Assembly (NCBI GenBank): GCA_023133395.1
Contig: JAGLWO010000259.1
Coordinates: forward strand, 1 to 7,637
From: Candidatus Cloacimonadota bacterium
GTDB taxonomy: Bacteria; Cloacimonadota; Cloacimonadia; Cloacimonadales; TCS61
DNA: 7,637 nt
Reading direction: 5' to 3'
The notes beneath the pieces were generated by a model, which was not told the origin of the DNA, ran no database searches, and saw only the letters and a list, made by a program, of their open reading frames with translations. Numbering within the stretch: position 1 is the first letter of the stretch; the number at the start of each line of letters is the position of its first letter. Below, piece after piece: positions 1 through 5,919 of this stretch. The position numbers were made by a program, and so were the translations under genes.

Positions 1-71
1 TATTTATGTCATTAGTTTTATATCCGGTTCTCTATTCCTTTATTTTGTATAAGAAGGAAGAAAAAAAATAG
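1..71 (+). CDS. C-terminal end of an upstream membrane protein (possibly RND transporter)
   Basis: An open frame enters from the left edge (full codons from base 3) and stops at TAG 69-71, giving 22 residues. The visible tail is a hydrophobic stretch with a central YPVLYSF, then a charged KKEEKK end. A final membrane helix containing a P-V-L-Y-like motif and a short basic/acidic cytoplasmic tail is typical of the C-terminus of RND efflux pumps (AcrB/CusA type), but 22 residues cannot prove the family. The strong terminator 28 bases downstream supports the idea that a real gene ends here. It is partial because the window starts inside it. An ATG at 6-8 is in frame but leaves only 21 codons and is not a likely start. 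Confidence 0.5.
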   Translation, partial: FMSLVLYPVLYSFILYKKEEKK

Positions 72-98
72 CAGCTTTTTTTATTTAAAGAATTATTT

Positions 99-134
99 AA
101 ACGTGTCAGCTTATTAAAGTTGACACGTTTTTTT
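99..134 (+). terminator. Intrinsic (rho-independent) terminator
   Basis: AAACGTGTCA (99-108) pairs perfectly with TGACACGTTT (121-130). The stem continues inward through a G-T wobble (109/120) and CTT/AAG (110-112/117-119) to an ATTA tetraloop, about 14 pairs in all. A run of seven T (128-134) follows. It most likely ends the transcript of the gene that stops at 71. It lies 48 bases before the saccharopine dehydrogenase start, so a role as a leader attenuator for that gene cannot be ruled out, but no competing antiterminator fold was seen. Confidence 0.85.
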
Positions 135-170
135 AAATTCCCAATTTGGCTTCCAAAATTTATTAAAGAC

Positions 171-175
171 AGGAG
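171..175 (+). promoter_or_regulatory. Shine-Dalgarno AGGAG deciding the start at 183
   Basis: AGGAG ends 7 bases before ATG 183. The frame can be extended back to an ATG at 120, but that start lies inside the terminator loop, lacks a ribosome-binding site, and would add 21 residues with no family counterpart before the nucleotide-binding fold. Confidence 0.8.
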
Positions 176-182
176 AATTTTA

Positions 183-1502
183 ATGGCTAAAAAAGTAACG
201 ATTTTCGGAGCGGGTTTGGTTGTGAAACCAATGGTTGATTATCTGGCAAAACATGGTTATGATATTGTAATTGCCAGTAGGACGTTGAGTAAAGCAGAAA
301 AACTGGCAGCACCACACACAAATGCAACAGCAAAACAGTTCCTATCCGATGATGAACAGGCAATGGAAGAATTTGTAAAAGCGAGCGACTTGGTTGTGAG
401 TCTGCTTCCTGCAACCTATCATGTGAAAGTAGCAAAAAAATGTATTGAATTCAAAATAGATATGGTAACCACATCTTATATCAGTCCAGAAATGAGGGCT
501 TTGGATCAAGAAGCAAAAGATGCTGGAATTGTCATTTTGAATGAGATCGGCGTTGACCCCGGCATCGACCACATGAGTGCTATGAAGATTTTCCATCATG
601 TAGAAAATGGAGGTGGCAAGATCATCAGTTTTATGAGCTATTGCGGTGGACTTCCAGCTCCGGAAGCTAATACCAATCCTCTGGGTTATAAATTTTCCTG
701 GGCTCCCAAAGGCGTGCTGAAAGCTGCCGGGAACGGTGCCCGTTTTATGAAAGATGGAAAAATTGTTGAGATCGAGGGAAAAGACCTTTTCCAGAATTAC
801 TGGTTTGTAGATGTGGAAGAAGCAGGTACTTTCGAAGCATATCCAAACAGAGATTCAATGGGCTACATAGAACTTTACGGATTGAAACACCTGAAAACAA
901 TGTATCGTGGAACTTTTAGAAATATAAGTCACTGTGATACCTGGTACATTATGTCTCAAATGGGATTCTATAAAGAAGATGAAATATTCGATAATTTGGA
1001 AGGAACGGTTAAGGAATTTGTCTTGGAAAAGATGCTCAAAATGGATAAAGATAAATGTCTGAAGACGGTTCTGATGAAAAAATACAACTTACCTGAAACG
1101 AGCGTGATCCTAAAGAAATTTGACTGGCTTGGTTTCTTTGATGATACACCGGTTCCTATTAAAAAGGGTGGAGCAGTTGATGTGCTCACAGCTATCATGC
1201 TGGATAAAATGTCTTATGAAAAAGGTGAACGTGACCTGCTGGTTCTTCATCATCAGTTCATTGCTGAATATCCGGACAAAACCCAGAAGATCACTTCTAC
1301 GATGATAGATTACGGAATTCCCAATGGAGATACTTCAATGGCAAGAACAGTTTCCCTGCCTGCAGCAATCGGTGCTTGTATGATCCTTGAAGGCAAGATT
1401 ACTGTGAAGGGTGTTCATATGCCCATCCTTCCCAATATTTATAATCCAATTCTACAGGAGCTGGAAGCTTTAGATATTAAAGTTGTTGAAAGATTTTATT
1501 AA
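183..1502 (+). CDS. Saccharopine dehydrogenase, glutamate-forming (SDH half of LKR-SDH type)
   Basis: A 439-residue enzyme interconverting saccharopine with glutamate and 2-aminoadipate 6-semialdehyde, using NAD(P). The N-terminal Rossmann fold starts at once (GAGLVVKP, 9-16), followed by VVSLLP (71-76) and MVTTSYISP (94-102). The saccharopine-binding domain is visible as GVDPGIDHM (123-131), SYCGGLPAPE (152-161), NPLGYKFSW (165-173), YPNRDS (220-225), RGTFR (242-246), ERDLLVLHHQF (349-359) and ARTVSLPAAI (387-396). All of these closely recall the C-terminal half of animal AASS and also yeast Lys9, and the length is typical. It is the first gene after a terminator and is followed after 114 bases by its partner reductase, which supports a joint saccharopine pathway. 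Sequence alone does not say whether it runs toward lysine breakdown or synthesis; resemblance to the AASS form favours breakdown. No truncation or missing motif was seen. Confidence 0.95.
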   Translation: MAKKVTIFGAGLVVKPMVDYLAKHGYDIVIASRTLSKAEKLAAPHTNATAKQFLSDDEQAMEEFVKASDLVVSLLPATYHVKVAKKCIEFKIDMVTTSYISPEMRALDQEAKDAGIVILNEIGVDPGIDHMSAMKIFHHVENGGGKIISFMSYCGGLPAPEANTNPLGYKFSWAPKGVLKAAGNGARFMKDGKIVEIEGKDLFQNYWFVDVEEAGTFEAYPNRDSMGYIELYGLKHLKTMYRGTFRNISHCDTWYIMSQMGFYKEDEIFDNLEGTVKEFVLEKMLKMDKDKCLKTVLMKKYNLPETSVILKKFDWLGFFDDTPVPIKKGGAVDVLTAIMLDKMSYEKGERDLLVLHHQFIAEYPDKTQKITSTMIDYGIPNGDTSMARTVSLPAAIGACMILEGKITVKGVHMPILPNIYNPILQELEALDIKVVERFY

Positions 1503-1507
1503 GAAAA

Positions 1508-1527
1508 TTAGTCACGAAGAACACGAA
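1508..1527 (+). repeat. CACGAA direct-repeat module, copy 1
   Basis: TTAGTCACGAAGAACACGAA begins 6 bases after the saccharopine dehydrogenase stop. It holds two CACGAA units (1513-1518, 1522-1527) and matches the module after citF (5887-5906) at 19 of 20 positions. Similar CACGAAGAACACGAA strings are, from memory, common in intergenic DNA of environmental bacteria. Function unknown. Confidence 0.7.
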
Positions 1528-1545
1528 GGAAATCCTAAAAATCTC

Positions 1546-1568
1546 GTTCCCAAGTTTTTCTTGGGAAT
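1546..1568 (+). repeat. CCCAAG/CTTGGG palindrome, copy 1
   Basis: TTCCCAAG (1547-1554) and CTTGGGAA (1560-1567) form a perfect 8-pair stem, extended by a G-T wobble (1546/1568), around a TTTTT loop. No T-run follows, so it is a weak terminator candidate. The same arms recur at 3065-3086 and 6023-6066 and in a variant at 3027-3050, which marks it as a dispersed palindromic repeat rather than a gene-specific signal. Confidence 0.8.
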
Positions 1569-1574
1569 ACTTTT

Positions 1575-1599
1575 CATTACGAAGAAAAACTTCATAATG
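1575..1599 (+). repeat. CATTACGAAG hairpin module
   Basis: CATTACGAAG (1575-1584) and CTTCATAATG (1590-1599) pair around an AAAAA loop with one C-A mismatch. The perfect arm CTTCGTAATG, the exact reverse complement of the left arm, is found again at 5943-5952, so this belongs to a repeat family. It sits 17 bases before the TTG start of the next gene and could influence translation initiation if formed in the mRNA. Confidence 0.65.
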
Positions 1600-1606
1600 A
1601 GGTAAA

Positions 1607-1611
1607 AAGGG
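1607..1611 (+). promoter_or_regulatory. Shine-Dalgarno-like AAGGG before a TTG start
   Basis: AAGGG ends 5 bases before TTG 1617. A second purine-rich GAGG at 1599-1602 is too far away (14 bases) and overlaps the hairpin module. This site supports the rare TTG start, which also places the conserved family N-terminus right at the beginning of the protein. Confidence 0.65.
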
Positions 1612-1616
1612 AAAAA

Positions 1617-2939
1617 TTGAAAGCACTTGGTATCGTAAAAGAAACAAAAAACAAATGGGAACGCCGCGTTCCTTTGAATCCTGAATCGGTGAAAAAACTT
1701 ATAGATAAAGGATTTGAAGTTATTATTCAGCCATCTGAAATCAGAATTTATAAAGATGAAGAATATAGAAGGGTTGGAGCAAAAATCTCAAATGACCTAA
1801 GTTCCTGTAACTTAATAATTGGAGTAAAAGAAATCCCGATTGATGAAGTTGTTCCTGGAGTTCCACATCTTTTCTTTTCTCATGTAATCAAAGGGCAGGA
1901 CTATAACATGCCACTTCTCCAAAAGTTTCTAAATACGAATGCTATACTTTTTGATTATGAAAAAATAGTAGATTCTAAAAATCGTCGTCTGGTTTTCTTC
2001 GGTATTTTTGCTGGCATTGCTGGAATGATTGAAACTCTATGGGGAGTTGGACAGCGACTAAAACAACAATACAAAATTGATACTCCATTTCTTAAAGTTA
2101 AACGTGCTTATGAATATGAATCAGTTCAAGATGCTATCAAACAACTGAAATTAGTTGGGAAAGAAATCTCAAAATACGGTTTACCGGATGAGATTACTCC
2201 CTTTAATATCTTTGTGCTGGGATACGGTCATGTTTCAGCAGGATGCCAGAGAATACTATCTGCATTACCTATTGTAAAAATTGATCCCGACAATCTAAAA
2301 AACCTTCAGAATAATTATAAAGGTAACAAAATTTATCTTTCAATTTTCAGGGAAAAACATTTAGTAGAGAGAAAAAATGGTGAGCAATTTGAACTTCAAC
2401 ATTTCTTCGATTATTGTTCAGAATATAATTCCAGGTTTGCAGAATATCTGCCATATTGTAGTGTTTACATGAATGCTATTTACTGGGATCCTGATTGTCC
2501 TGTTTACCTGAAAAAAACTGAGCTAGCTCAAATTCAGGGTAGAGATCAGAAACTGCTTATTATTGGTGATATCAGTTGTGATATTAAAGGGTCAGTGCAG
2601 GCTACAGTAAAACATACAACTCCTGATGATCCTGTTTTTATATACGATGCTAAAACTGGTGATGATACAAATGGATTTATTGGAGACGGTTTTGCTGTTT
2701 GTGCTGTTGACAACTTGCCATGTGAATTCTCAAAAGAAGCTTCAGATAACTTTTCTAAAATACTAATGCCATTTATGGAAAAAATGCTTTTGAATGATTA
2801 TTCAAAACCCATTAAAGATTCTGATTTACCAGATGAAATTAAATCTGCGAGTATAGCTCATCAGGGGAAGTTAGAACCAGATTTTGAATATTTGGAAGAG
2901 TATTTAGCCACTAAGGCACAAAAATACAGAGATAAGTAA
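1617..2939 (+). CDS. Lysine-ketoglutarate reductase (LKR half of LKR-SDH, AlaDH/PNT fold)
   Basis: A 440-residue enzyme condensing lysine and 2-oxoglutarate to saccharopine with NAD(P)H. The alanine dehydrogenase/transhydrogenase-type N-terminal domain opens with KETKNKWERRVPLNPE (8-23), the hallmark of the family. FFSHVIKGQ (86-94), DYEKIVD (113-119) and GIFAGIAGMI (129-138) follow, then the nucleotide-binding loop GYGHVS (202-207), where human AASS has GTGNVS. NAIYWD (286-291), GDISCDIKGSVQ (317-328) and AVDNLP (363-368) complete the match to the N-terminal half of AASS. There is no trailing saccharopine dehydrogenase domain; that activity is encoded just upstream, so this is the split form. 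TTG is chosen because it gives the conserved start MKALGIVKE and follows AAGGG. The 114-base spacer means co-transcription with the upstream gene is likely but not proven. Confidence 0.94.
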   Translation: MKALGIVKETKNKWERRVPLNPESVKKLIDKGFEVIIQPSEIRIYKDEEYRRVGAKISNDLSSCNLIIGVKEIPIDEVVPGVPHLFFSHVIKGQDYNMPLLQKFLNTNAILFDYEKIVDSKNRRLVFFGIFAGIAGMIETLWGVGQRLKQQYKIDTPFLKVKRAYEYESVQDAIKQLKLVGKEISKYGLPDEITPFNIFVLGYGHVSAGCQRILSALPIVKIDPDNLKNLQNNYKGNKIYLSIFREKHLVERKNGEQFELQHFFDYCSEYNSRFAEYLPYCSVYMNAIYWDPDCPVYLKKTELAQIQGRDQKLLIIGDISCDIKGSVQATVKHTTPDDPVFIYDAKTGDDTNGFIGDGFAVCAVDNLPCEFSKEASDNFSKILMPFMEKMLLNDYSKPIKDSDLPDEIKSASIAHQGKLEPDFEYLEEYLATKAQKYRDK

Positions 2940-2943
2940 GATT

Positions 2944-2956
2944 TTCGCAATGGTTG
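2944..2956 (+). repeat. TTCGCAATGGTTG motif, copy 1
   Basis: TTCGCAATGGTTG starts 5 bases after the reductase stop and recurs exactly at 5979-5991, each time followed within two bases by a CTTG. A related sequence, CTTGCGAATGGTT, lies at 5923-5935. It is treated as a short dispersed repeat module. The rest of the spacer to 3009 shows nothing recognisable. Confidence 0.55.
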
Positions 2957-3009
2957 ACTTGGTTGAATTTATTAAATCGGCGATTAAGGAAAATAGAAAG
3001 ATGACAAAC

Positions 3010-3060
3010 AACTTTTTTGATATCTTGTCCCCAAGCCCCAGCTTGTGGACATAAAAAGTT
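3010..3060 (+). repeat. Composite palindrome (outer AACTTTTT arms, inner CCAAGC hairpin)
   Basis: The inner hairpin is GTCCCCAAGC (3027-3036) against GCTTGTGGAC (3041-3050) with one mismatch and a CCCA loop. An outer pair, AACTTTTT (3010-3017) with AAAAAGTT (3053-3060), brackets it. The inner arms are a diverged form of the CCCAAG/CTTGGG repeat found immediately downstream, so two related palindromes stand side by side. It might act as a transcript-end structure for the reductase mRNA, but it lacks a clear T-run. Confidence 0.65.
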
Positions 3061-3064
3061 TTCA

Positions 3065-3086
3065 TTCCCAAGCAGGGGCTTGGGAA
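3065..3086 (-). repeat. CCCAAG/CTTGGG palindrome, copy 2, inverted orientation
   Basis: TTCCCAAGC (3065-3073) and GCTTGGGAA (3078-3086) form a perfect 9-pair stem around AGGG. The flanks show its direction: the reverse complement reads CTCGTTCCCAAG then CTTGGGAATG, like copy 1 at 1543-1568 (CTCGTTCCCAAG, CTTGGGAATA). The two copies are therefore the same element inserted in opposite orientations. Confidence 0.8.
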
Positions 3087-3112
3087 CGAGGTTGAAAATC
3101 AGTGGCTGAAAT

Positions 3113-3117
3113 AGGAG
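3113..3117 (+). promoter_or_regulatory. Shine-Dalgarno AGGAG deciding the start at 3123
   Basis: AGGAG ends 5 bases before ATG 3123. The frame also opens at GTG 3102, which has only a distant GAGG (3088-3091) at the edge of the palindrome. The internal ATG is therefore the better start, removing seven residues. Confidence 0.7.
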
Positions 3118-3122
3118 AATTT

Positions 3123-4340
3123 ATGGGTAAAATAGGAACCGCAGGAAATAAAGGAAAATCCATCCGCTCGGATTGTTTTATTACTCTTGAAATAACAAAT
3201 AGCGGTGGAATAAAAATAGATCTTCAAAGCAAAGTAAAATCTCTTTTCGGAGATTCAATAGTAAAGCTTTGTAAAGATAATCTAAAATTTTTCAAGATCA
3301 AAAATGCAAAGATCACAATTGAGGATACCGGAGCTCTGGATTTTGTTATAGTTGCCAGGATCGAAGCTGCCATTAAGCAATGTATCGATACTGATAAGGA
3401 ATACCTTTTAGATGTAATTTCCCAAAATAAGGACCATACAGGAAAAGATCAAAATCGTCGTTCCCGCCTTTATCTTCCCGGAGATACTCCTAAATTATTT
3501 ATGAATGCGGGAATCCACAGACCAGATGGAATTATTCTCGACCTTGAGGATTCCGTGGCTCCTTTAAAAAAAGATGAAGCAAAAATTCTGGTTAGAAATG
3601 CTCTCCGTTCTGTAAATTTCTATGGTGCGGAACGAATGGTTCGCATTAACCAGATTCCAAAAGGACTGGACGACCTGGAATATGTTGTTCCTCATTTTGT
3701 GAACCTTGTCCTTGTTCCAAAATGCGAAAGTGCTGAACAAATTCAAAAAATTAATGAAAAAATAGAAAAAATCCTGAAAGAGAAAAAACTCAATTACCCT
3801 GTATACTTGATGCCAATCATTGAAAGTGCTCTGGGAGTTATAAAAGCTTATGAAATTGCTTCTGCAGCAGAAAATATTGTAGCTCTTGCTATCGGGTTGG
3901 AAGATTATACAGCGGATCTTGGAACTCAAAGAACAATAGAAGGCGAGGAAAGTTTCTTTGCTCGATGTCAGGTTGTAAATGCTGCTCGTGCTGCTGGGAT
4001 TCAGCCGATAGATTCAGTATTCTCTGATGTTTCCGATATGGAAGCGCTGAAAAATGTGGTACTGGAATCTAAATCTCTGGGATTTGAAGGAATGGGTTGT
4101 ATCCATCCGCGACAGATAAAAGTTATCCATGAGAGTTTTGCTCCCAATGATAGAGAAATTGATAAAGCAAAAAAGATAGTTAATGCTTTCTATATTGCTA
4201 CAGAAAAAGGTCTTGGTGTGGTTTCTCTTGGTTCCAAGATGATTGATCCACCTGTTGTGAAAAGAGCACAGAAAACGATTGAACAAGCGATAGAAACTGG
4301 GAAATTATCGAAAGATTGGAGATATGACCATGAAATCTAA
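3123..4340 (+). CDS. Fused citrate lyase acyl-carrier (CitD) and beta (CitE) subunits
   Basis: A 405-residue fusion. Residues 1 to about 90 are CitD-like: GTAGN near the start, RSDC (15-18), IDLQSKVKSLFGDSI (32-46) and the family signature DTGALDFVIVARIEA (68-82), as in CitD's D-x-GALD...ARLEA. A charged linker leads to CitE from about 112: RRSRLYLPGDTP, IILDLEDSVAP (137-147), VRIN with Arg174, the metal-ligand segment IIES (Glu234), LEDY (Asp261), ARAAGIQPIDSVFSD (288-302), IHPRQIKVIH (328-337) and GLGVVSLGSKMIDPPVV (363-379). CitD carries the phosphoribosyl-dephospho-CoA group; CitE cleaves the citryl thioester to acetyl-carrier plus oxaloacetate. The two are normally separate genes. The carrier serine of CitD (S-x-D) is replaced by Arg15-Ser16-Asp17, with a further Ser13, after a small insertion, so the attachment residue is uncertain. 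It overlaps citF by 11 bases, which implies coupled translation. Substrate could be citrate or a close analogue. Confidence 0.9.
   Translation: MGKIGTAGNKGKSIRSDCFITLEITNSGGIKIDLQSKVKSLFGDSIVKLCKDNLKFFKIKNAKITIEDTGALDFVIVARIEAAIKQCIDTDKEYLLDVISQNKDHTGKDQNRRSRLYLPGDTPKLFMNAGIHRPDGIILDLEDSVAPLKKDEAKILVRNALRSVNFYGAERMVRINQIPKGLDDLEYVVPHFVNLVLVPKCESAEQIQKINEKIEKILKEKKLNYPVYLMPIIESALGVIKAYEIASAAENIVALAIGLEDYTADLGTQRTIEGEESFFARCQVVNAARAAGIQPIDSVFSDVSDMEALKNVVLESKSLGFEGMGCIHPRQIKVIHESFAPNDREIDKAKKIVNAFYIATEKGLGVVSLGSKMIDPPVVKRAQKTIEQAIETGKLSKDWRYDHEI
4318..4321 (+). promoter_or_regulatory. Shine-Dalgarno GGAG deciding the citF start at 4330
   Basis: GGAG lies inside the end of the CitDE gene. It is only 2 bases from ATG 4324 but 8 bases from ATG 4330, so the second ATG is the more plausible start. 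Confidence 0.6.
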
Positions 4341-5886
4341 AATGATAAAAAATGCAATCGGAAGAATAATTCCGACAGAAATAAATAGAAAACCCGCAAT
4401 ACCTTTCCAGGGTGTGGGAAAATACAAGCCAACCGGAAGGAAATTTGCTCCTAAAATTTCAACTTGTACAAATTATCCTCTTGATGGAAACAAACAAGTT
4501 CCAAGTTTAAAAGAAGCTCTCATCAAAGCTGGCATAAAAGACGGAATGACGATATCAACTCATCATCATTTCAGGAACGGTGACCTGATTGCAGTAGAAG
4601 TTTTTAAAATAGCATCTGACTTAGGAATTAAAAACCTGATGTGGTTTCCATCGGCTTCTTTTCCCTGTCACGAACCAATAATAGAATACCTGAAAGATGG
4701 AACTATCCACCATATTGAAGGAAGTATGAACGGACCTCTGGGAAGATTTACTTCTTTAGGGAATATGAAAGGAATGGGTGTTCTCCGCTCTCATGGAGGT
4801 CGTTACCAGGCAGTTCAGGATGGTGAGGTTCAAATTGATATTGCAGTTATTGCGGCTCCTACTGCCGATCCTTTTGGAAATGCAAACGGTGTGGAAGGTC
4901 CTTCTGCCTGTGGTCTTCTGGGCTTTGCCCTTGCAGATTCACAATATGCAGATAAAGTTATTGTGGTTACTGATAATCTGATAGAGTTTCCATGTATTCC
5001 CTGGCAGATTCACGGGAATTATGTGGATTATGTTGTGAAAATGGAGCAGATTGGAATTCCTGAAAAAATTGTATCTGGTACAACTGAAATAACCAAAAGC
5101 CCTGACAGACTTCTAATTGCAGAACTTACAGCAAAATTTTGTGAAGAAGCAGGTTTAATTAAAAATGGTTTTTCATTTCAAGCAGGAGCTGGTGGGACTG
5201 CTCTTTCAATTGGTGTTTTCTTTAGTGAAATAATGCGTAGAAAAGGAATTAAAGCAAGATTTGCCAGGGGTGGGAGTAATAAATATTTAGTTGAAATGCT
5301 TGATGAAGGTCTGGTAGATTATATTCTGGATGGTCAAACCTTCGATCTCGAAGGTGTTCGTTCTATGAGAGAAAATCCTAACCATGTTTATACAAGTCCG
5401 TTCACAAGTTATAATTATCATGGAAAGGGTAATTTCGCTGGAATTGTTGATATCGTTATCCTGGGTGCCACTGAAGTTGATCTGAATTTCAATGTTAATG
5501 TTGTAACTCATTCAGACGGATATTTGTTACATGGCATTGGTGGTTGGCAGAACTGTCTTTTCAGTAAAAATGTAATTCTTCCGATTCCATTATTCCGTGA
5601 TAGAATTCCTGTTATTAAAGACGAGGTTACTACTATCTGCGGACCCGGAGAGCTTATCGATATTATTGTTACAGAAAGAGGAATTGCAATCAATCCTCTC
5701 CGAAAAGACTTAATTGACAAAATGAAGGATTCCAAACTTCCGATAAAACCAATCCAGCAACTAAAAGATGAAGCTGAAAGAATATGCGGTAAACCGAAAC
5801 CTGCAGAATTTGAAGATAAAATTATCGCTGCTATCAAGTGGGTGGATGGGACAGTTATCGATGTAGTGAGACAGGTGAAGGAATAG
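4330..5886 (+). CDS. citF: Citrate lyase alpha subunit (citrate:acetyl-carrier CoA-transferase-type)
   Basis: A 518-residue protein, close to the usual CitF length of about 510. CitF exchanges the acetyl group on the carrier subunit for citrate, forming the citryl thioester that CitE cleaves. Conserved blocks are KDGMTISTHHHFRNGD (70-85), RSHGGR (153-158), DIAVIAAPTADPFGNANG (170-187), FSFQAGAGGTAL (281-292), LDGQTFDLEGVRSMRENPNH (333-352), VILGATEVDLNFNVNV (376-391), RIPVI (425-429), TERGIAINPLR (448-458) and the end DGTVIDVVRQVKE, nearly identical to E. coli CitF's DGSVIDVVHQVKE. ATG 4330 is chosen over 4324 on ribosome-site spacing. One departure: the segment at 401-410 reads HGIGGWQNCL, where E. 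coli CitF has a GGH-x-D-type sequence. With the upstream fusion the three structural subunits are complete; the accessory genes for ligation and prosthetic group are not in view. Confidence 0.94.
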   Translation: MKSKMIKNAIGRIIPTEINRKPAIPFQGVGKYKPTGRKFAPKISTCTNYPLDGNKQVPSLKEALIKAGIKDGMTISTHHHFRNGDLIAVEVFKIASDLGIKNLMWFPSASFPCHEPIIEYLKDGTIHHIEGSMNGPLGRFTSLGNMKGMGVLRSHGGRYQAVQDGEVQIDIAVIAAPTADPFGNANGVEGPSACGLLGFALADSQYADKVIVVTDNLIEFPCIPWQIHGNYVDYVVKMEQIGIPEKIVSGTTEITKSPDRLLIAELTAKFCEEAGLIKNGFSFQAGAGGTALSIGVFFSEIMRRKGIKARFARGGSNKYLVEMLDEGLVDYILDGQTFDLEGVRSMRENPNHVYTSPFTSYNYHGKGNFAGIVDIVILGATEVDLNFNVNVVTHSDGYLLHGIGGWQNCLFSKNVILPIPLFRDRIPVIKDEVTTICGPGELIDIIVTERGIAINPLRKDLIDKMKDSKLPIKPIQQLKDEAERICGKPKPAEFEDKIIAAIKWVDGTVIDVVRQVKE

Positions 5887-5916
5887 TTAGCCACGAAGAA
5901 CACGAATGGACACGAA
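5887..5916 (+). repeat. CACGAA direct-repeat module, copy 2
   Basis: It starts on the base after the citF stop. TTAGCCACGAAGAACACGAA (5887-5906) matches the copy after the saccharopine dehydrogenase except for one base, and a third CACGAA follows at 5911-5916 (units at 5892, 5901 and 5911, spaced 9 and 10 bases). Confidence 0.7.
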
Positions 5917-5919
5917 AAA

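Noticed and set aside
120..182. 21-residue N-terminal extension of saccharopine dehydrogenase
   Set aside because: It starts in the loop of the terminator, lacks a Shine-Dalgarno site, and the family protein begins right at the Rossmann motif, as given by ATG 183.
1546..3086. CRISPR array
   Set aside because: The repeated palindromes are few, unevenly spaced, in opposite orientations and separated by whole genes; no spacers of regular length.
3010..3086. Intrinsic terminator after the reductase
   Set aside because: Stable hairpins are present, but neither is followed by a T-run suitable for rho-independent termination, and the arms belong to a dispersed repeat family.
3102..3122. GTG start adding seven residues to the CitDE fusion
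   Set aside because: ATG 3123 has an AGGAG at good spacing, while GTG 3102 has only a distant GAGG at the palindrome edge. It remains possible, as it gives an N-terminal length closer to typical CitD.
3564..3929. 121-codon minus-strand frame opposite CitE
   Set aside because: Low-complexity F/N-rich translation that mirrors AT-rich coding DNA on the other strand; no start signal.
5508..5903. 131-codon minus-strand frame opposite citF
   Set aside because: It lies antisense to strongly conserved CitF sequence and shows no recognisable domain.
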